This document shows positions 1-9,624 of a stretch of 64,000 nt of DNA, one piece after another (the first letter of the stretch is position 1; each line of letters opens with the position of its first letter). The notes beneath the pieces are model-generated. The model did not search any database and was not told where the DNA came from. It worked only from the letters and a program-made list of their open reading frames with translations. Both the position numbers and the translations under genes were made by a program. This DNA comes from Algihabitans sp965233705 (GTDB lineage: Bacteria; Pseudomonadota; Alphaproteobacteria; Kiloniellales; DSM-21159), in assembly GCA_965233705.1 (NCBI GenBank), contig CBDDTF010000004.1, forward strand, positions 558,001 to 622,000. Direction: 5' to 3'.

Positions 1-365
1 AAGGGCGCCAGCGGCCAGGCGCCCTCGGGCCCGGTCGACACCGCCGCCGCTTCGCGGAAGCGGATCTTCTGATAGGCGTCGTAGTCGACCGCGGCCAGCG
101 CCTCGGTCGCCTGGCGGCGCGGCGGCGTCCAGGCACGGCGGGCGAGGGCGCGGGCGCGGGCGATCACCTTCTCGAAGTCGTAGGGCTGGGGCTCCGCCAG
201 GGGAATCCTGGCCTCCTCCGCCTGGGCGGAGGAGGCGGGCAGCCCGAGGGCCGAGAGCGCGCCGAGGCCGGTCAGCCCGGCGAGGAGCTGGCGCCGCGTG
301 GGGTGGAGGACGGCGGGGCGGAGGACGGGGGGGCGGAGGACGGGGGGGCGCGACCGTACTGTCAT
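1..365 (-). CDS. Periplasmic glucan biosynthesis protein, OpgG/OpgD (MdoG) family, N-terminal part
   Basis: Only the first ~121 codons lie in the window; the rest is beyond position 1. After an export signal the sequence reads PYDFEKVIARARALA, then LAAVDYDAYQKIRFR, the characteristic start of the OpgG/OpgD beta-sandwich domain. These periplasmic proteins act on the backbone of osmoregulated periplasmic glucans. The signal contains TRRQLLAGLTG, so Tat export (as for OpgD) is plausible. ATG at 365 is preceded on the sense strand by AT-richer DNA. Between start and twin arginine sit three imperfect copies of the pentapeptide RPPVL, encoded by a 15-nt tandem repeat, making an unusually long n-region. 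OpgG and OpgD cannot be told apart from this fragment. Confidence 0.82.
   Translation of the reverse strand, partial: MTVRSRPPVLRPPVLRPAVLHPTRRQLLAGLTGLGALSALGLPASSAQAEEARIPLAEPQPYDFEKVIARARALARRAWTPPRRQATEALAAVDYDAYQKIRFREAAAVSTGPEGAWPLAP
303..350. repeat. 15-nt tandem repeat in the leader of the OpgG-like gene
   Basis: The motif gaggac recurs at 306, 321 and 336, giving a 15-nt period with about three copies of a G-rich unit. On the minus strand it encodes RPPVL, RPPVL and RPAVL before the twin-arginine motif. The period is a multiple of three, so copy-number change would keep the frame. One of about a dozen unrelated short tandem arrays in this window. Confidence 0.85.
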
Positions 366-420
366 GCTGTTGCTTACCGTTGCCAATCCGTTGAAAACGC
401 AGCCGGAATCTAGAGCGGAT

Positions 421-460
421 TGTGATCGTTTGGACCCACGGCCTGGGTCCGCCGATCACA
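421..460. repeat. Intergenic palindrome upstream of the sensor kinase
   Basis: Arms TGTGATCG (421-428) and CGATCACA (453-460) enclose inner arms TGGACCCA (431-438) and TGGGTCC (444-450). Outside them, TAGAGC (411-416) pairs with GCTCTA (469-474). The result is a long interrupted stem. It sits in the 360-nt gap between the divergent OpgG-like and kinase genes, next to a member of the dispersed palindrome family at 485-550. It looks like an extragenic palindromic element rather than a protein operator, but this is inference. Confidence 0.7.
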
Positions 461-484
461 AGAAACCTGCTCTACACCAGAGGG

Positions 485-550
485 TTAGAGTGATTTTTCG
501 CGACCGGCGGACGCGCTGACGCGCGCCCAAACGGTCGCAAATCACTCTAA
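485..550. repeat. Dispersed large palindrome, copy 1
   Basis: TTAGAGTGATT (485-495) pairs with AATCACTCTAA (540-550). Inside, cgcgaccggcggacgcg pairs imperfectly with cgcgcccaaacggtcgc around a ctgacg loop. Related copies are at 45308-45359 (perfect stem) and 61750-61796 (decayed). The remainder of the 366-725 gap holds the 421-460 palindrome and, at 560-715, a less GC-rich stretch that could carry the kinase promoter; I see no further gene there. Confidence 0.8.
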
Positions 551-725
551 GTCGTTCCGGGCAAAAGGATAGGCCCGCCTTTGCGACATCTATGAGGCGA
601 AGACGACAGGCGCATATCTTTAAATAGAGGCTAAAAAACCTGATTAACGCAAATGCAAGCGGTTCCGTCGGATAAGAAGGGCGAGGTAATCTATCGTCTG
701 TTGGGCAGAGGGGTGAGTGGGGCCG

Positions 726-2700
<1,975 letters not shown>

Positions 2701-2720
<20 letters not shown>

Positions 2721-2780
2721 CCTTTCCCTGCGCCGCCTGAGCTTTCCCGCGCCCACCTGAGCTTTCCCGCGCCCACCTGG
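2701..2780. repeat. 20-nt tandem repeat copying the kinase gene's 3' end
   Basis: Four copies of a unit like ctttcccgcgcccacctgag start at 2701, 2721, 2741 and 2761. The first copy is coding (…LTFPAPI plus TGA stop); the next three lie downstream, two of them keeping a tga. The 20-nt period is not a multiple of three, unlike arrays inside genes here. It looks like slipped-strand amplification of a gene terminus. Confidence 0.88.
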
Positions 2781-2891
2781 GCGAAGCGGGCCGGCCCACG
2801 CTCTTCGGTGCCGGGGGCATTATCGGCTTTACGACACATCATGTCGCGGTGAGACTACAATCAAACCAATATCAACAGAGGAGATCGTCAG

Positions 2892-4550
2892 GTGACGGAC
2901 GAAAGACCCGCCCATCCGCACATTCCCAAGCTGGTCGCGGACCTGGAGCAGCGCAAGATCGACCGCCGCGGCTTCCTGCGCTACGCGACGCTGCTGGGCA
3001 TGTCGGCCGCCTCGGCCTACGCGCTGGCCGGCAAGATCACCGGCGAGGCCGCCGCGCCGGCGGCCCGTGCCGCCGAGATGCCCAAGGGCGGCACCCTGCG
3101 CATCGGGATGGGGGTGCAGGAGGTCACCAATCCGCATGCCTTCAACTGGGTCCAGCCGTCCAATGTGGCGCGACAGGTCAGCGGCTGCCTGGCGCAGATC
3201 AACCAGGACAACATCTCCGAGCCCTGGCTGGCCGAGTCCTGGGAGGCGAGCGACGACCTGCGGAGCTGGACCTTCCGGCTGCGCGACCTGACCTGGCACA
3301 ACGGCCGCAAGTTCACCGCCGACGATGTGATCTGGAACTTCAAGCATATCCTCGATCCGGCTACCGGCAGCTCCTCGATCGGCCTGATGAAGGGCTACAT
3401 GCTGACGGAGACGGAGGACGGCAAGACCGAGCTCTGGGACGCCAACGCCATCGAGAAGGTCGACGAGCGCACGGTGCGCTTCAATCTGAAGGTCCCGCAG
3501 GTCGCCATCCCCGAGCACCTCGACGCCTACACCAACATCATCCTCGACCCCGAGGAGGGCGGCACCTTCGGGGTCGGCTCCAACGGCCTCGGCGCCTTCC
3601 GCCTGGTCGAGCACGTGGTCGGCGAGAAGTCGGTGCTGGAGGCGGTCGACCGGCCCTTCTTCAAGGGCGGCCCCCATGTCGACCGTCTGGAGTTCATCGA
3701 CCTGGGCGAGGAGGCGGCGGCCCAGGTGGCCGCTCTGGCCTCGGGCCAGATCAACGGCCTCTACCAGATCGACGTCAGCCAGATCGAGCTGATCGAGCGC
3801 CTGGACAACGTGGAGGTCTACCAGGTGCCGACCGCCGCCACCGCGGTGGTGCAGATGATGCTGACGGAAAAGCCCTACGACGACCCCAAGGTGCGCCTGG
3901 CGATGCGCTACGGCATGGACTGCAAGCGCGTGCTGGAGTTCGCCCAGCGCGGCTACGGCCTGCCGGCGGAGCATCACTTCGTCAGCCCGATCCACCCGGA
4001 CTACGCGCCGCTGCCGGAGATGACCCGCGACGTCGCCAAGGCCAGGCAGCTCCTGGCCGAGGCGGGCTATCCCGACGGCATCGACATCGAGTTCAACTGC
4101 AAGAAGGACCCCTCCTGGGAGCTCAACGCGGTGCAGGAGATCGCTCAGCAGTGGGGCGAGTGCGGCATCCGCGCCAGCATCAACGTGCTGCCGACGGCGC
4201 AGTTCTGGGACGTGTGGGACAAGTTCCCCATGGGCTTCGTGGAGTGGGCCCACCGGCCGCTCGGCTTCATGGTCCTCTCGCTCGGCTTCCGCTCGGGCGT
4301 GCCCTGGAATCCGACCGGCTTCGCCGATGCCGAGTTCGACGCGCTGGTGACCCAGGCGGAGGGCACCCTGGACGTCGACGAGCGGCGCGCGCTGATGGAG
4401 GAGCTGGAGGTCATCATGCAGCAGCGCGGGCCGATCGCCCAACCGCTGTGGCGCGCCTTGACAACCGGCTATACCAAGGACGTGCTCGGCTTCCGCATGC
4501 ACCCGCAATACGCCATCCGCGGCCACGAGCTGGCGCTGCAGCAGGGCTGA
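2892..4550 (+). CDS. ABC transporter solute-binding protein, family 5 (peptide/nickel/opine type), Tat-exported
   Basis: 552 residues. The N-terminus has a long n-region and DRRGFLRYATLLGM, a twin-arginine signal, then the mature SBP_bac_5 domain: GGTLRIGMG, EPWLAESWEASDDLRSWTFRLRDLTWHNGRKFTADDVIWNFKHIL, and the C-terminal lobe with repeated 'DPKVRLAMRYGMD'-type motifs. The start is GTG 2892, preceded by a purine-rich cagaggag about 8-16 nt upstream. No permease or ATPase gene is nearby, so it is an orphan receptor that must share a transporter encoded elsewhere. Substrate cannot be read from sequence. Confidence 0.92.
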   Translation: MTDERPAHPHIPKLVADLEQRKIDRRGFLRYATLLGMSAASAYALAGKITGEAAAPAARAAEMPKGGTLRIGMGVQEVTNPHAFNWVQPSNVARQVSGCLAQINQDNISEPWLAESWEASDDLRSWTFRLRDLTWHNGRKFTADDVIWNFKHILDPATGSSSIGLMKGYMLTETEDGKTELWDANAIEKVDERTVRFNLKVPQVAIPEHLDAYTNIILDPEEGGTFGVGSNGLGAFRLVEHVVGEKSVLEAVDRPFFKGGPHVDRLEFIDLGEEAAAQVAALASGQINGLYQIDVSQIELIERLDNVEVYQVPTAATAVVQMMLTEKPYDDPKVRLAMRYGMDCKRVLEFAQRGYGLPAEHHFVSPIHPDYAPLPEMTRDVAKARQLLAEAGYPDGIDIEFNCKKDPSWELNAVQEIAQQWGECGIRASINVLPTAQFWDVWDKFPMGFVEWAHRPLGFMVLSLGFRSGVPWNPTGFADAEFDALVTQAEGTLDVDERRALMEELEVIMQQRGPIAQPLWRALTTGYTKDVLGFRMHPQYAIRGHELALQQG

Positions 4551-4591
4551 GCGCACGCCGCCGGAGGCGGGGCGGGCGGCCCGGGCGGCGC

Positions 4592-5179
4592 TCAGCCGGG
4601 AGCTTGGCGCAGGGCGTGTTCGAGCGGCACGACGATGCGGCAGTCCCGCTCGGCGGCCTGGGGCGGGCCCTGGTTGGCGAGGGTCACGCCGATCAGGCCG
4701 TTGGCCGGCGCGCCCCCGACGGTCGCGCCCTCGTTCCACAGCGGCATGACCAGGCGCTCGCCCTGGGTCGGCCGGTCGAAGCTGGGCCAGACCTGGCCAT
4801 GGACGTAGCCGACGCCGGGCAGGTCGGCAACGGCGTCGAAATAGCTCTGCACATCCGGCAGGCTGGCCGGGGGGATGAAGCTCTCCAGCCACTGCCGGTG
4901 CAGTTCACGGCCGTTTTGATAGCGCACCTCTTCGCCGGCCAGCCGGCAGAACCAGCGGCCGTCGCAGCGGTCGTAGAGCCAGATATGGGGCAGCAGCGGC
5001 ACCAGCTCGGCGGGGTCGAAGTCCCGGCGCCCGCAGGCGCCGGCTTCGTAGCGCGTCCGCCAGACGTCGAAGAAGCGGCGCAGCAGCGGATGGCGGATGG
5101 GGGCAAGGCGCGGCGACAGGACGAGCGGCAGACGCCGGCGTCCCGTATGTGCTGATACGTCGCTCGGACCCGTTGGCAT
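4592..5179 (-). CDS. PAS domain protein, PAS_5-like
   Basis: About 195 residues. The segment starting HPLLRRFFDVWRTRYEAG, then RRDFDPAELVPLLPHIWLYDRCDGRWFCRLAGEEV, is the pattern of the alphaproteobacterial PAS_5 single-domain proteins: a stand-alone PAS fold with no output domain. It lies tail-to-tail with the binding protein at 2892-4550 and just upstream (same strand) of no other gene. The start is uncertain: ATG 5179 is used, but an in-frame start near 5215 exists and no strong ribosome site marks either. Ligand and partner are unknown. Confidence 0.7.
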   Translation of the reverse strand: MPTGPSDVSAHTGRRRLPLVLSPRLAPIRHPLLRRFFDVWRTRYEAGACGRRDFDPAELVPLLPHIWLYDRCDGRWFCRLAGEEVRYQNGRELHRQWLESFIPPASLPDVQSYFDAVADLPGVGYVHGQVWPSFDRPTQGERLVMPLWNEGATVGGAPANGLIGVTLANQGPPQAAERDCRIVVPLEHALRQAPG

Positions 5180-5242
5180 GCGGGCAGACTTATGCGTGCG
5201 GCCCGGTGTTCGCAAGCGAGCGTGTCGGTGCCGGAGCCTGCA

Positions 5243-6589
5243 TCAGGCCGCGTGTATCTGCTTCAGGAAACGCTCGACCTGCGCCGTCAGTTGCTCGGCC
5301 TGGGTCGAGAGGGAGCTGGCGGCCGTCACCACCTGCTGCGCCGCTTCGCCGGTCTGGGAAGACCCGGCCTGGACCGAGGCGATGTTGGCCGAGACTTCGC
5401 GCGTTCCGACCGAGGCCTCCTGCGTGTTGCGGGAGATTTCGGCCGTTGCCGAGGATTGCTGCTCGACGGCCGAGGCGATCGAGGCGGACACCTCGCTGAT
5501 GCGATGGATCGCCTCGGAGATGGAGTCGATCGCCCCGGCGGCCTCGCCGGTCGCTGACTGCATCGCCGCGATCTGCTGGCTGATCTCCTCGGTCGCCTTG
5601 GCGGTCTGGGTCGCCAGGGACTTCACCTCGCTGGCGACCACGGCGAAGCCCTTGCCGGCCTCGCCGGCGCGCGCCGCCTCGATCGTCGCGTTGAGCGCCA
5701 GCAGATTGGTCTGCTCGGCAATCTCCCGGATCAGGGTGACGACGGTTCCGATCCGCTCGCCCGTATCGACCAGGAGCTGCACCTTCTCGGTGCTGTTCCG
5801 GGTGCGCGAGACTGCCTGATCCGCCACCTCGGAGGCCTGCTGGACCTGGGCGGAGATCTCCTGCACGGAACGGCCCAGCTCCTCGGTGGCCGCCGCCACC
5901 GTGGCGACATTGCTGGTCGCCTCCTCCGCCGCGGCCGCCACCGTCGTCGCCTGCTGCCGGGTCTCGTCGGCATTCGCCAGCATGCCCTTGGCCGTGCCGT
6001 CCAGCGCGCCGCTGGCCTGCGCGACCTCTTCGACGATGCCGGCCACGTTCTTCTTGAAGGCGGTCGCCAGTTGGGTCAGCGAGTCCTCCTTGGCCCGCTC
6101 GCCCTCCTCCAGGTAGATGGAGATCGCGAAGTCCATGTCGAGCAGCGCCGCCTTGCCGATCGCCGCCACGTCGGCGGCGCAGTCGGCCGTTTTGGCGCGA
6201 GCGGGCCACCGGGTCCGCAGGGCTTCGACGATCCGCATCTGCAGATGCGTCATCACCCGCGCATAGCCGCCGATGTACCACTGCGGCGACAGCCCCAGCC
6301 GATGATGCGCCTGGCCGATGCGGCGGACCGAGTCCACGTAGCTCTGGTCGTAGTTGCCCTCCGCGATCAGCAGCCAGTGACGGAGCTGGGCGTCGCGGGC
6401 ATGCTGGCGCACCGCCTCGCTGGCGAACATCGCCTGCATCTCGGGGAACTGCCAGAGGTGCGCGTAGAAAGCATCCAGGATGCCCGGCAGCTCCGCCTGC
6501 AGCCAGGGCCGCAACGCGCGCAGGCGGGCGCGGGTTTCCGCATCAATCTCGATGAAGCGGAGTCGATCCTCGATACTGGAGGCGGTCAT
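5243..6589 (-). CDS. Globin-coupled methyl-accepting chemotaxis protein (protoglobin-type aerotaxis sensor)
   Basis: About 448 residues, no membrane segments. Residues ~1-160 form a sensor globin: AFYAHLWQFPEMQAMF, then GQAHHRLGLSPQWYIGGYARV, the proximal-His/heme region typical of HemAT-like sensors. The C-terminal half is an MCP signalling domain with the hairpin tip IREIAEQTNLLALNATIEAARAGEAGKGFAVVA. It should bind heme and relay oxygen or redox cues to CheA/CheW. ATG 6589 is chosen because agagga lies just upstream and longer open sequence adds no globin homology. It diverges from the exchanger gene across a 388-nt gap. Confidence 0.92.
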   Translation of the reverse strand: MTASSIEDRLRFIEIDAETRARLRALRPWLQAELPGILDAFYAHLWQFPEMQAMFASEAVRQHARDAQLRHWLLIAEGNYDQSYVDSVRRIGQAHHRLGLSPQWYIGGYARVMTHLQMRIVEALRTRWPARAKTADCAADVAAIGKAALLDMDFAISIYLEEGERAKEDSLTQLATAFKKNVAGIVEEVAQASGALDGTAKGMLANADETRQQATTVAAAAEEATSNVATVAAATEELGRSVQEISAQVQQASEVADQAVSRTRNSTEKVQLLVDTGERIGTVVTLIREIAEQTNLLALNATIEAARAGEAGKGFAVVASEVKSLATQTAKATEEISQQIAAMQSATGEAAGAIDSISEAIHRISEVSASIASAVEQQSSATAEISRNTQEASVGTREVSANIASVQAGSSQTGEAAQQVVTAASSLSTQAEQLTAQVERFLKQIHAA

Positions 6590-6977
6590 CTGCCTTGGGT
6601 CCTCTGGAGAAAGCCGGCCGAGCGTTCCGTGCCAAATTGCGCTGCTTTTCGTAAACTTATTGTAAAACTCTCCATATTGCCGGTGTTTCTTCAAGTCACC
6701 GCTGACTGTTTCGTATTAAATATAAGCAACCTTAAGTCGATGCGAGGTCCGTGCTCGCGTTGATCTGTGTCAATAGGACGGGAATCCGTGTCGAGGGCGA
6801 GCGAGACCGGCAAGGTATCGCCGGTGCCCGCCCGGTCCGGAGATCGCCGCCGGCGTCCTGCGGCGCGGAACCGGCTTGCGTGAGCGGGCGTTGTCGTGCC
6901 GTCCTGCGTACCGTCCGCCACTCCCTCCGCCCACGCCCGACCTCGGTTTGCCCGCCGCTGCCGTGGAGAGCCGTTCC
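6590..6977. other. Gene-free divergent control region
   Basis: This gap separates the globin-coupled chemoreceptor from the exchanger gene. Positions ~6640-6775 are clearly poorer in GC than the surroundings (for example ttcgtaaacttattgtaaaac), as expected of promoter DNA; 6780-6977 is GC-rich. I could not assign a convincing -35/-10 pair or operator, and I see no small gene or structured RNA. Confidence 0.5.
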
Positions 6978-8015
6978 ATGCCCTTGCCGCTTCCCGACGA
7001 CCTGTCCGGCGCCCTGATCCTGCTCGGTCTCGCCGCGCTGGTGATCGGCGTGCTCGGCGTGCGCCTGGCCCGCGAGGCGGAGCGCCTGGCCGAGCTGCTG
7101 GGCGTCGGCCAGGCGCCGGTTGGCGCTCTGGTGCTCGGCGGCATGACCTCCCTGTCGGGGCTGGTGACCAGCGTCGCGGCGGCGGCCGCCGGCGACGCCG
7201 ACCTCGCGGTGGCCAACGGCGTCGGCGGCATCGCCGCCCAGACCGTGTTCCTGGTGATCGCCGACCTGGCCTACCGCAAGGCCAACCTGGAGCATGCCGC
7301 GGCGGCCGAGGCGAACCTGCTGCAGGGCGTGCTGCTGATCTGTCTGCTCAGCCTGCCGCTCTTCGCCCTGCTGGCGCCGGACATGGCGGTCTTCGCGGTG
7401 CATCCGCTCAGCCCCCTGTTGATCGCCGGCTATCTCGGCGGGCTCCACCTGACCGCCCGCTCGGCCGACCGCCCGCAGTGGCGGCCCGTGATGACCGACG
7501 CCACCCAGCGCGAGAAGAAGGCGCCGCGCCGCGCCGGCCCGCGCGAGCTGACGCCGCTGCTGCTGCGGATTCTGGCTGCCGGCCTGACGGTGGCGCTGGC
7601 CGGCTACCTGCTGTCCCGGGCCGGCACGGTCATCGCCGAAGAGACCGGCCTCGGCCAGACCACCGTCGGCTCGCTGCTGACCGCCACCACCACCTCCCTG
7701 CCGGAGCTGGTCACCACCGTCGCCGCGGTGCGACGCGGGGCGCTGGCCCTGGCGGTGGGCGACATCCTCGGCGGCAACTGCTTCGACGTGCTGTTTCTCG
7801 CGGTCTCGGACTTCGCCTACCGCGACGGCTCGATCTATCACGCGCTGGGCGCCGGCCAGGGGCTGCTGCTGACCATGACCCTGGCGATGACCGGCATCCT
7901 GCTGCTCGGCATGCTGCGGCGCGAGCGTCACGGCATCGCCAACATCGGCTTCGAAAGCGTCCTCGTGCTGCTGGTCTATCTGGGCGGCATGGGGCTGGTG
8001 GTGACGGCCGCCTGA
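6978..8015 (+). CDS. Sodium/calcium exchanger-family (CaCA) membrane protein
   Basis: 345 residues, strongly hydrophobic, about ten membrane segments in two halves separated by a charged loop (TQREKKAPRRAGPREL). The second half has a good alpha-repeat: TTTSLPELVTTVAAVRRGALALAVGDILGGNCFDVLFL, matching the 'GTSxPE…GxGNxxGSNxxN' cation-binding signature of Na+/Ca2+ exchangers. The first half has the degenerate counterpart GGMTSLSGLVTSVAAAAAGD. The likely role is cation:Na+ or H+ exchange at the inner membrane. The weak first repeat makes the ion uncertain. ATG 6978 starts the first membrane helix cleanly. Confidence 0.8.
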   Translation: MPLPLPDDLSGALILLGLAALVIGVLGVRLAREAERLAELLGVGQAPVGALVLGGMTSLSGLVTSVAAAAAGDADLAVANGVGGIAAQTVFLVIADLAYRKANLEHAAAAEANLLQGVLLICLLSLPLFALLAPDMAVFAVHPLSPLLIAGYLGGLHLTARSADRPQWRPVMTDATQREKKAPRRAGPRELTPLLLRILAAGLTVALAGYLLSRAGTVIAEETGLGQTTVGSLLTATTTSLPELVTTVAAVRRGALALAVGDILGGNCFDVLFLAVSDFAYRDGSIYHALGAGQGLLLTMTLAMTGILLLGMLRRERHGIANIGFESVLVLLVYLGGMGLVVTAA

Positions 8016-8140
8016 ATCCGGCTCGGCCGGCCGCGGGGAACGCCCTGGCCGGGCCGGCCGTTGTCTGTCCCAGCGGGTGCCCCGCCGCGGCGCCTGCCCT
8101 GAACTCGGCGGTCTTCACCGCCCCGCAAGGGAGAGATGTC

Positions 8141-8311
8141 ATGCTCGGATGGGCGCTGGTCTTCTTCATCGTCGCGATCGTCGCCGCGGTCTTCGGCTTC
8201 GGCGGCATCGCCACGGCCTCCGCCGGGATCGCCAAGATCCTCTTCTTCGTCTTCCTGGTGCTGCTGGCGATCTCGCTGGTCATGCACCTGATGCGCGGCG
8301 CGCGCCGCTGA
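8141..8311 (+). CDS. DUF1328 small membrane protein
   Basis: 56 residues: MLGWALVFFIVAIVAAVFGF, then GIATASAGIAKILFFVFLVL, two hydrophobic helices with the LGWA…GFGGIA…AKILFF pattern of the DUF1328 family, common in Proteobacteria and often stress-linked. The function is unknown. A good ribosome site (gggagag) precedes ATG 8141. It is downstream of the exchanger and upstream of the M48 protease, with gaps of about 100 nt on each side. Confidence 0.93.
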   Translation: MLGWALVFFIVAIVAAVFGFGGIATASAGIAKILFFVFLVLLAISLVMHLMRGARR

Positions 8312-8410
8312 GCCGCGCCACCGCCGCTGGCCGGCCGCGCACCGCCGGGGGGACAAGCCCGCGCCGTCACCGTAGAATAGGCAGGTGACGTCCCGGCGGA
8401 GCGAGGCGCG

Positions 8411-9466
8411 ATGGCCTGTTGCCCCAAGCATGCCGGCGCGGTCCGGCGCGACCGCGCCGGCAGTTCGGCAGATCCCTGGCTCGACCGCCGCCGCTTCCTG
8501 CTCGGCGCGGCGGCCGGCGGCGCGCTGCTGGTCTCCGGCTGCTCGACCAACCCGCTGACCGGCCGCGACCAGCTCATGCTGGTCAGCGACGACCAGCTCG
8601 CGGCCATGAGCTTCCAGACCTGGGAGCAGGTTCGGAAGAAGTACCCGCGCGGCGGCAGCGCCCGCCAGCGCAGCGCGGTGCGCCGGGTCGGGCGCGACAT
8701 GGTCGACGCCTCCGGTCTGGGTGGCACCCGCGACTGGCAGTTCGAGGTCTTCGAGGGCCCCTCCAACGCCTTCGTGCTGCCCGGCGGCCAGGTGGCGGTC
8801 TTCACCGGCATCCTCGAGGACTTCGACAACGACGCGCAGATGGCCGCGGTGGTCGGCCACGAGGTCGGCCACGTCGCGGCGCGCCACTCGGCCGAGCGGG
8901 TCAGCCAGCAGCTCCTTGCCTCGCTGGTGGTCGGCAGCGCCGGCGCGATCCTGGCCGGCATCGGCACCGACCGCACGGCGACGCGCATCGCGGTCGGCGC
9001 GTTGGGCGCCGGCGCCACCTTCGGCGTGCTGTTGCCCTATTCGCGCCAGCACGAGCTGGAGGCCGACCGCCTGGGTGTCACCTACATGGCGCAGAGCGGC
9101 TACGACCCGCGCGAGGCCCGCGATTTCTGGGTCGAGCGCATCGCCGAGCGCGAGGGCGACGCGCCGCCGGAATTCCTCTCCACCCATCCCTCCGACCGCA
9201 GCCGCATCCGCCAGATCGAGGGGCTGCTGCCCGGCGCCCTGGAGGTCTACCGCCGCAACGCGGGCCCGGGCGAGGCACCGGACGGGGCACCGGACGCGGG
9301 GGCACCGGACGCGGGGGCACCGGACGCGGGGGCACCGAACGCGGGGGCACCGGACGGACCGGCGCCCGGCAAGACCGCCGCCGGCCTGGTCGACTGCGAT
9401 CTCGGTTCGGGCCGGGTGCGGGCCACGGCGGCGACCTGCCGCGAGGTCGGCGGCCGGGTGCTCTGA
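8411..9466 (+). CDS. M48-family zinc metalloprotease lipoprotein
   Basis: 351 residues. The N-terminus combines a twin-arginine-like DRRRFLLGAAAGG with a lipobox (LLVSGCS), suggesting a membrane-anchored periplasmic lipoprotein. The peptidase core has HEVGH at residues 150-154, the third zinc ligand region ELEADRLGVTYM, and the tail STHPSDRSRIRQI, as in the Oma1/BepA/LoiP group, which handles misfolded envelope proteins. After residue ~285 comes a low-complexity GAPDA pentapeptide array (15-nt repeat at 9275-9358), then a short domain with two Cys (VDCDLGSGRVRATAATCREV) that I do not recognise. Confidence 0.9.
   Translation: MACCPKHAGAVRRDRAGSSADPWLDRRRFLLGAAAGGALLVSGCSTNPLTGRDQLMLVSDDQLAAMSFQTWEQVRKKYPRGGSARQRSAVRRVGRDMVDASGLGGTRDWQFEVFEGPSNAFVLPGGQVAVFTGILEDFDNDAQMAAVVGHEVGHVAARHSAERVSQQLLASLVVGSAGAILAGIGTDRTATRIAVGALGAGATFGVLLPYSRQHELEADRLGVTYMAQSGYDPREARDFWVERIAEREGDAPPEFLSTHPSDRSRIRQIEGLLPGALEVYRRNAGPGEAPDGAPDAGAPDAGAPDAGAPNAGAPDGPAPGKTAAGLVDCDLGSGRVRATAATCREVGGRVL
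9275..9358. repeat. 15-nt tandem repeat encoding GAPDA pentapeptides
   Basis: gcacc recurs at 9275, 9287, 9302, 9317, 9332 and 9347: one 12-nt step and four 15-nt steps. It encodes a Pro/Ala/Gly/Asp linker in the C-terminal part of the M48 protease. The copies are nearly identical, so expansion looks recent. Confidence 0.92.
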
Positions 9467-9624
9467 GCCGCGAGCGCGGCGGGCTTCCGAGAGCAAAGCC
9501 GAGGGGCGGCCGGCGCGACCGGGTGTCGCGCCGCCACCGCGACACCGTCTCCGCGCCGCCACTTTCTCGCACCAGGCTTCGCGTGAGATAGAGGGGCCGG
9601 ACATTCATCGAGGGGGAAGCCAAC

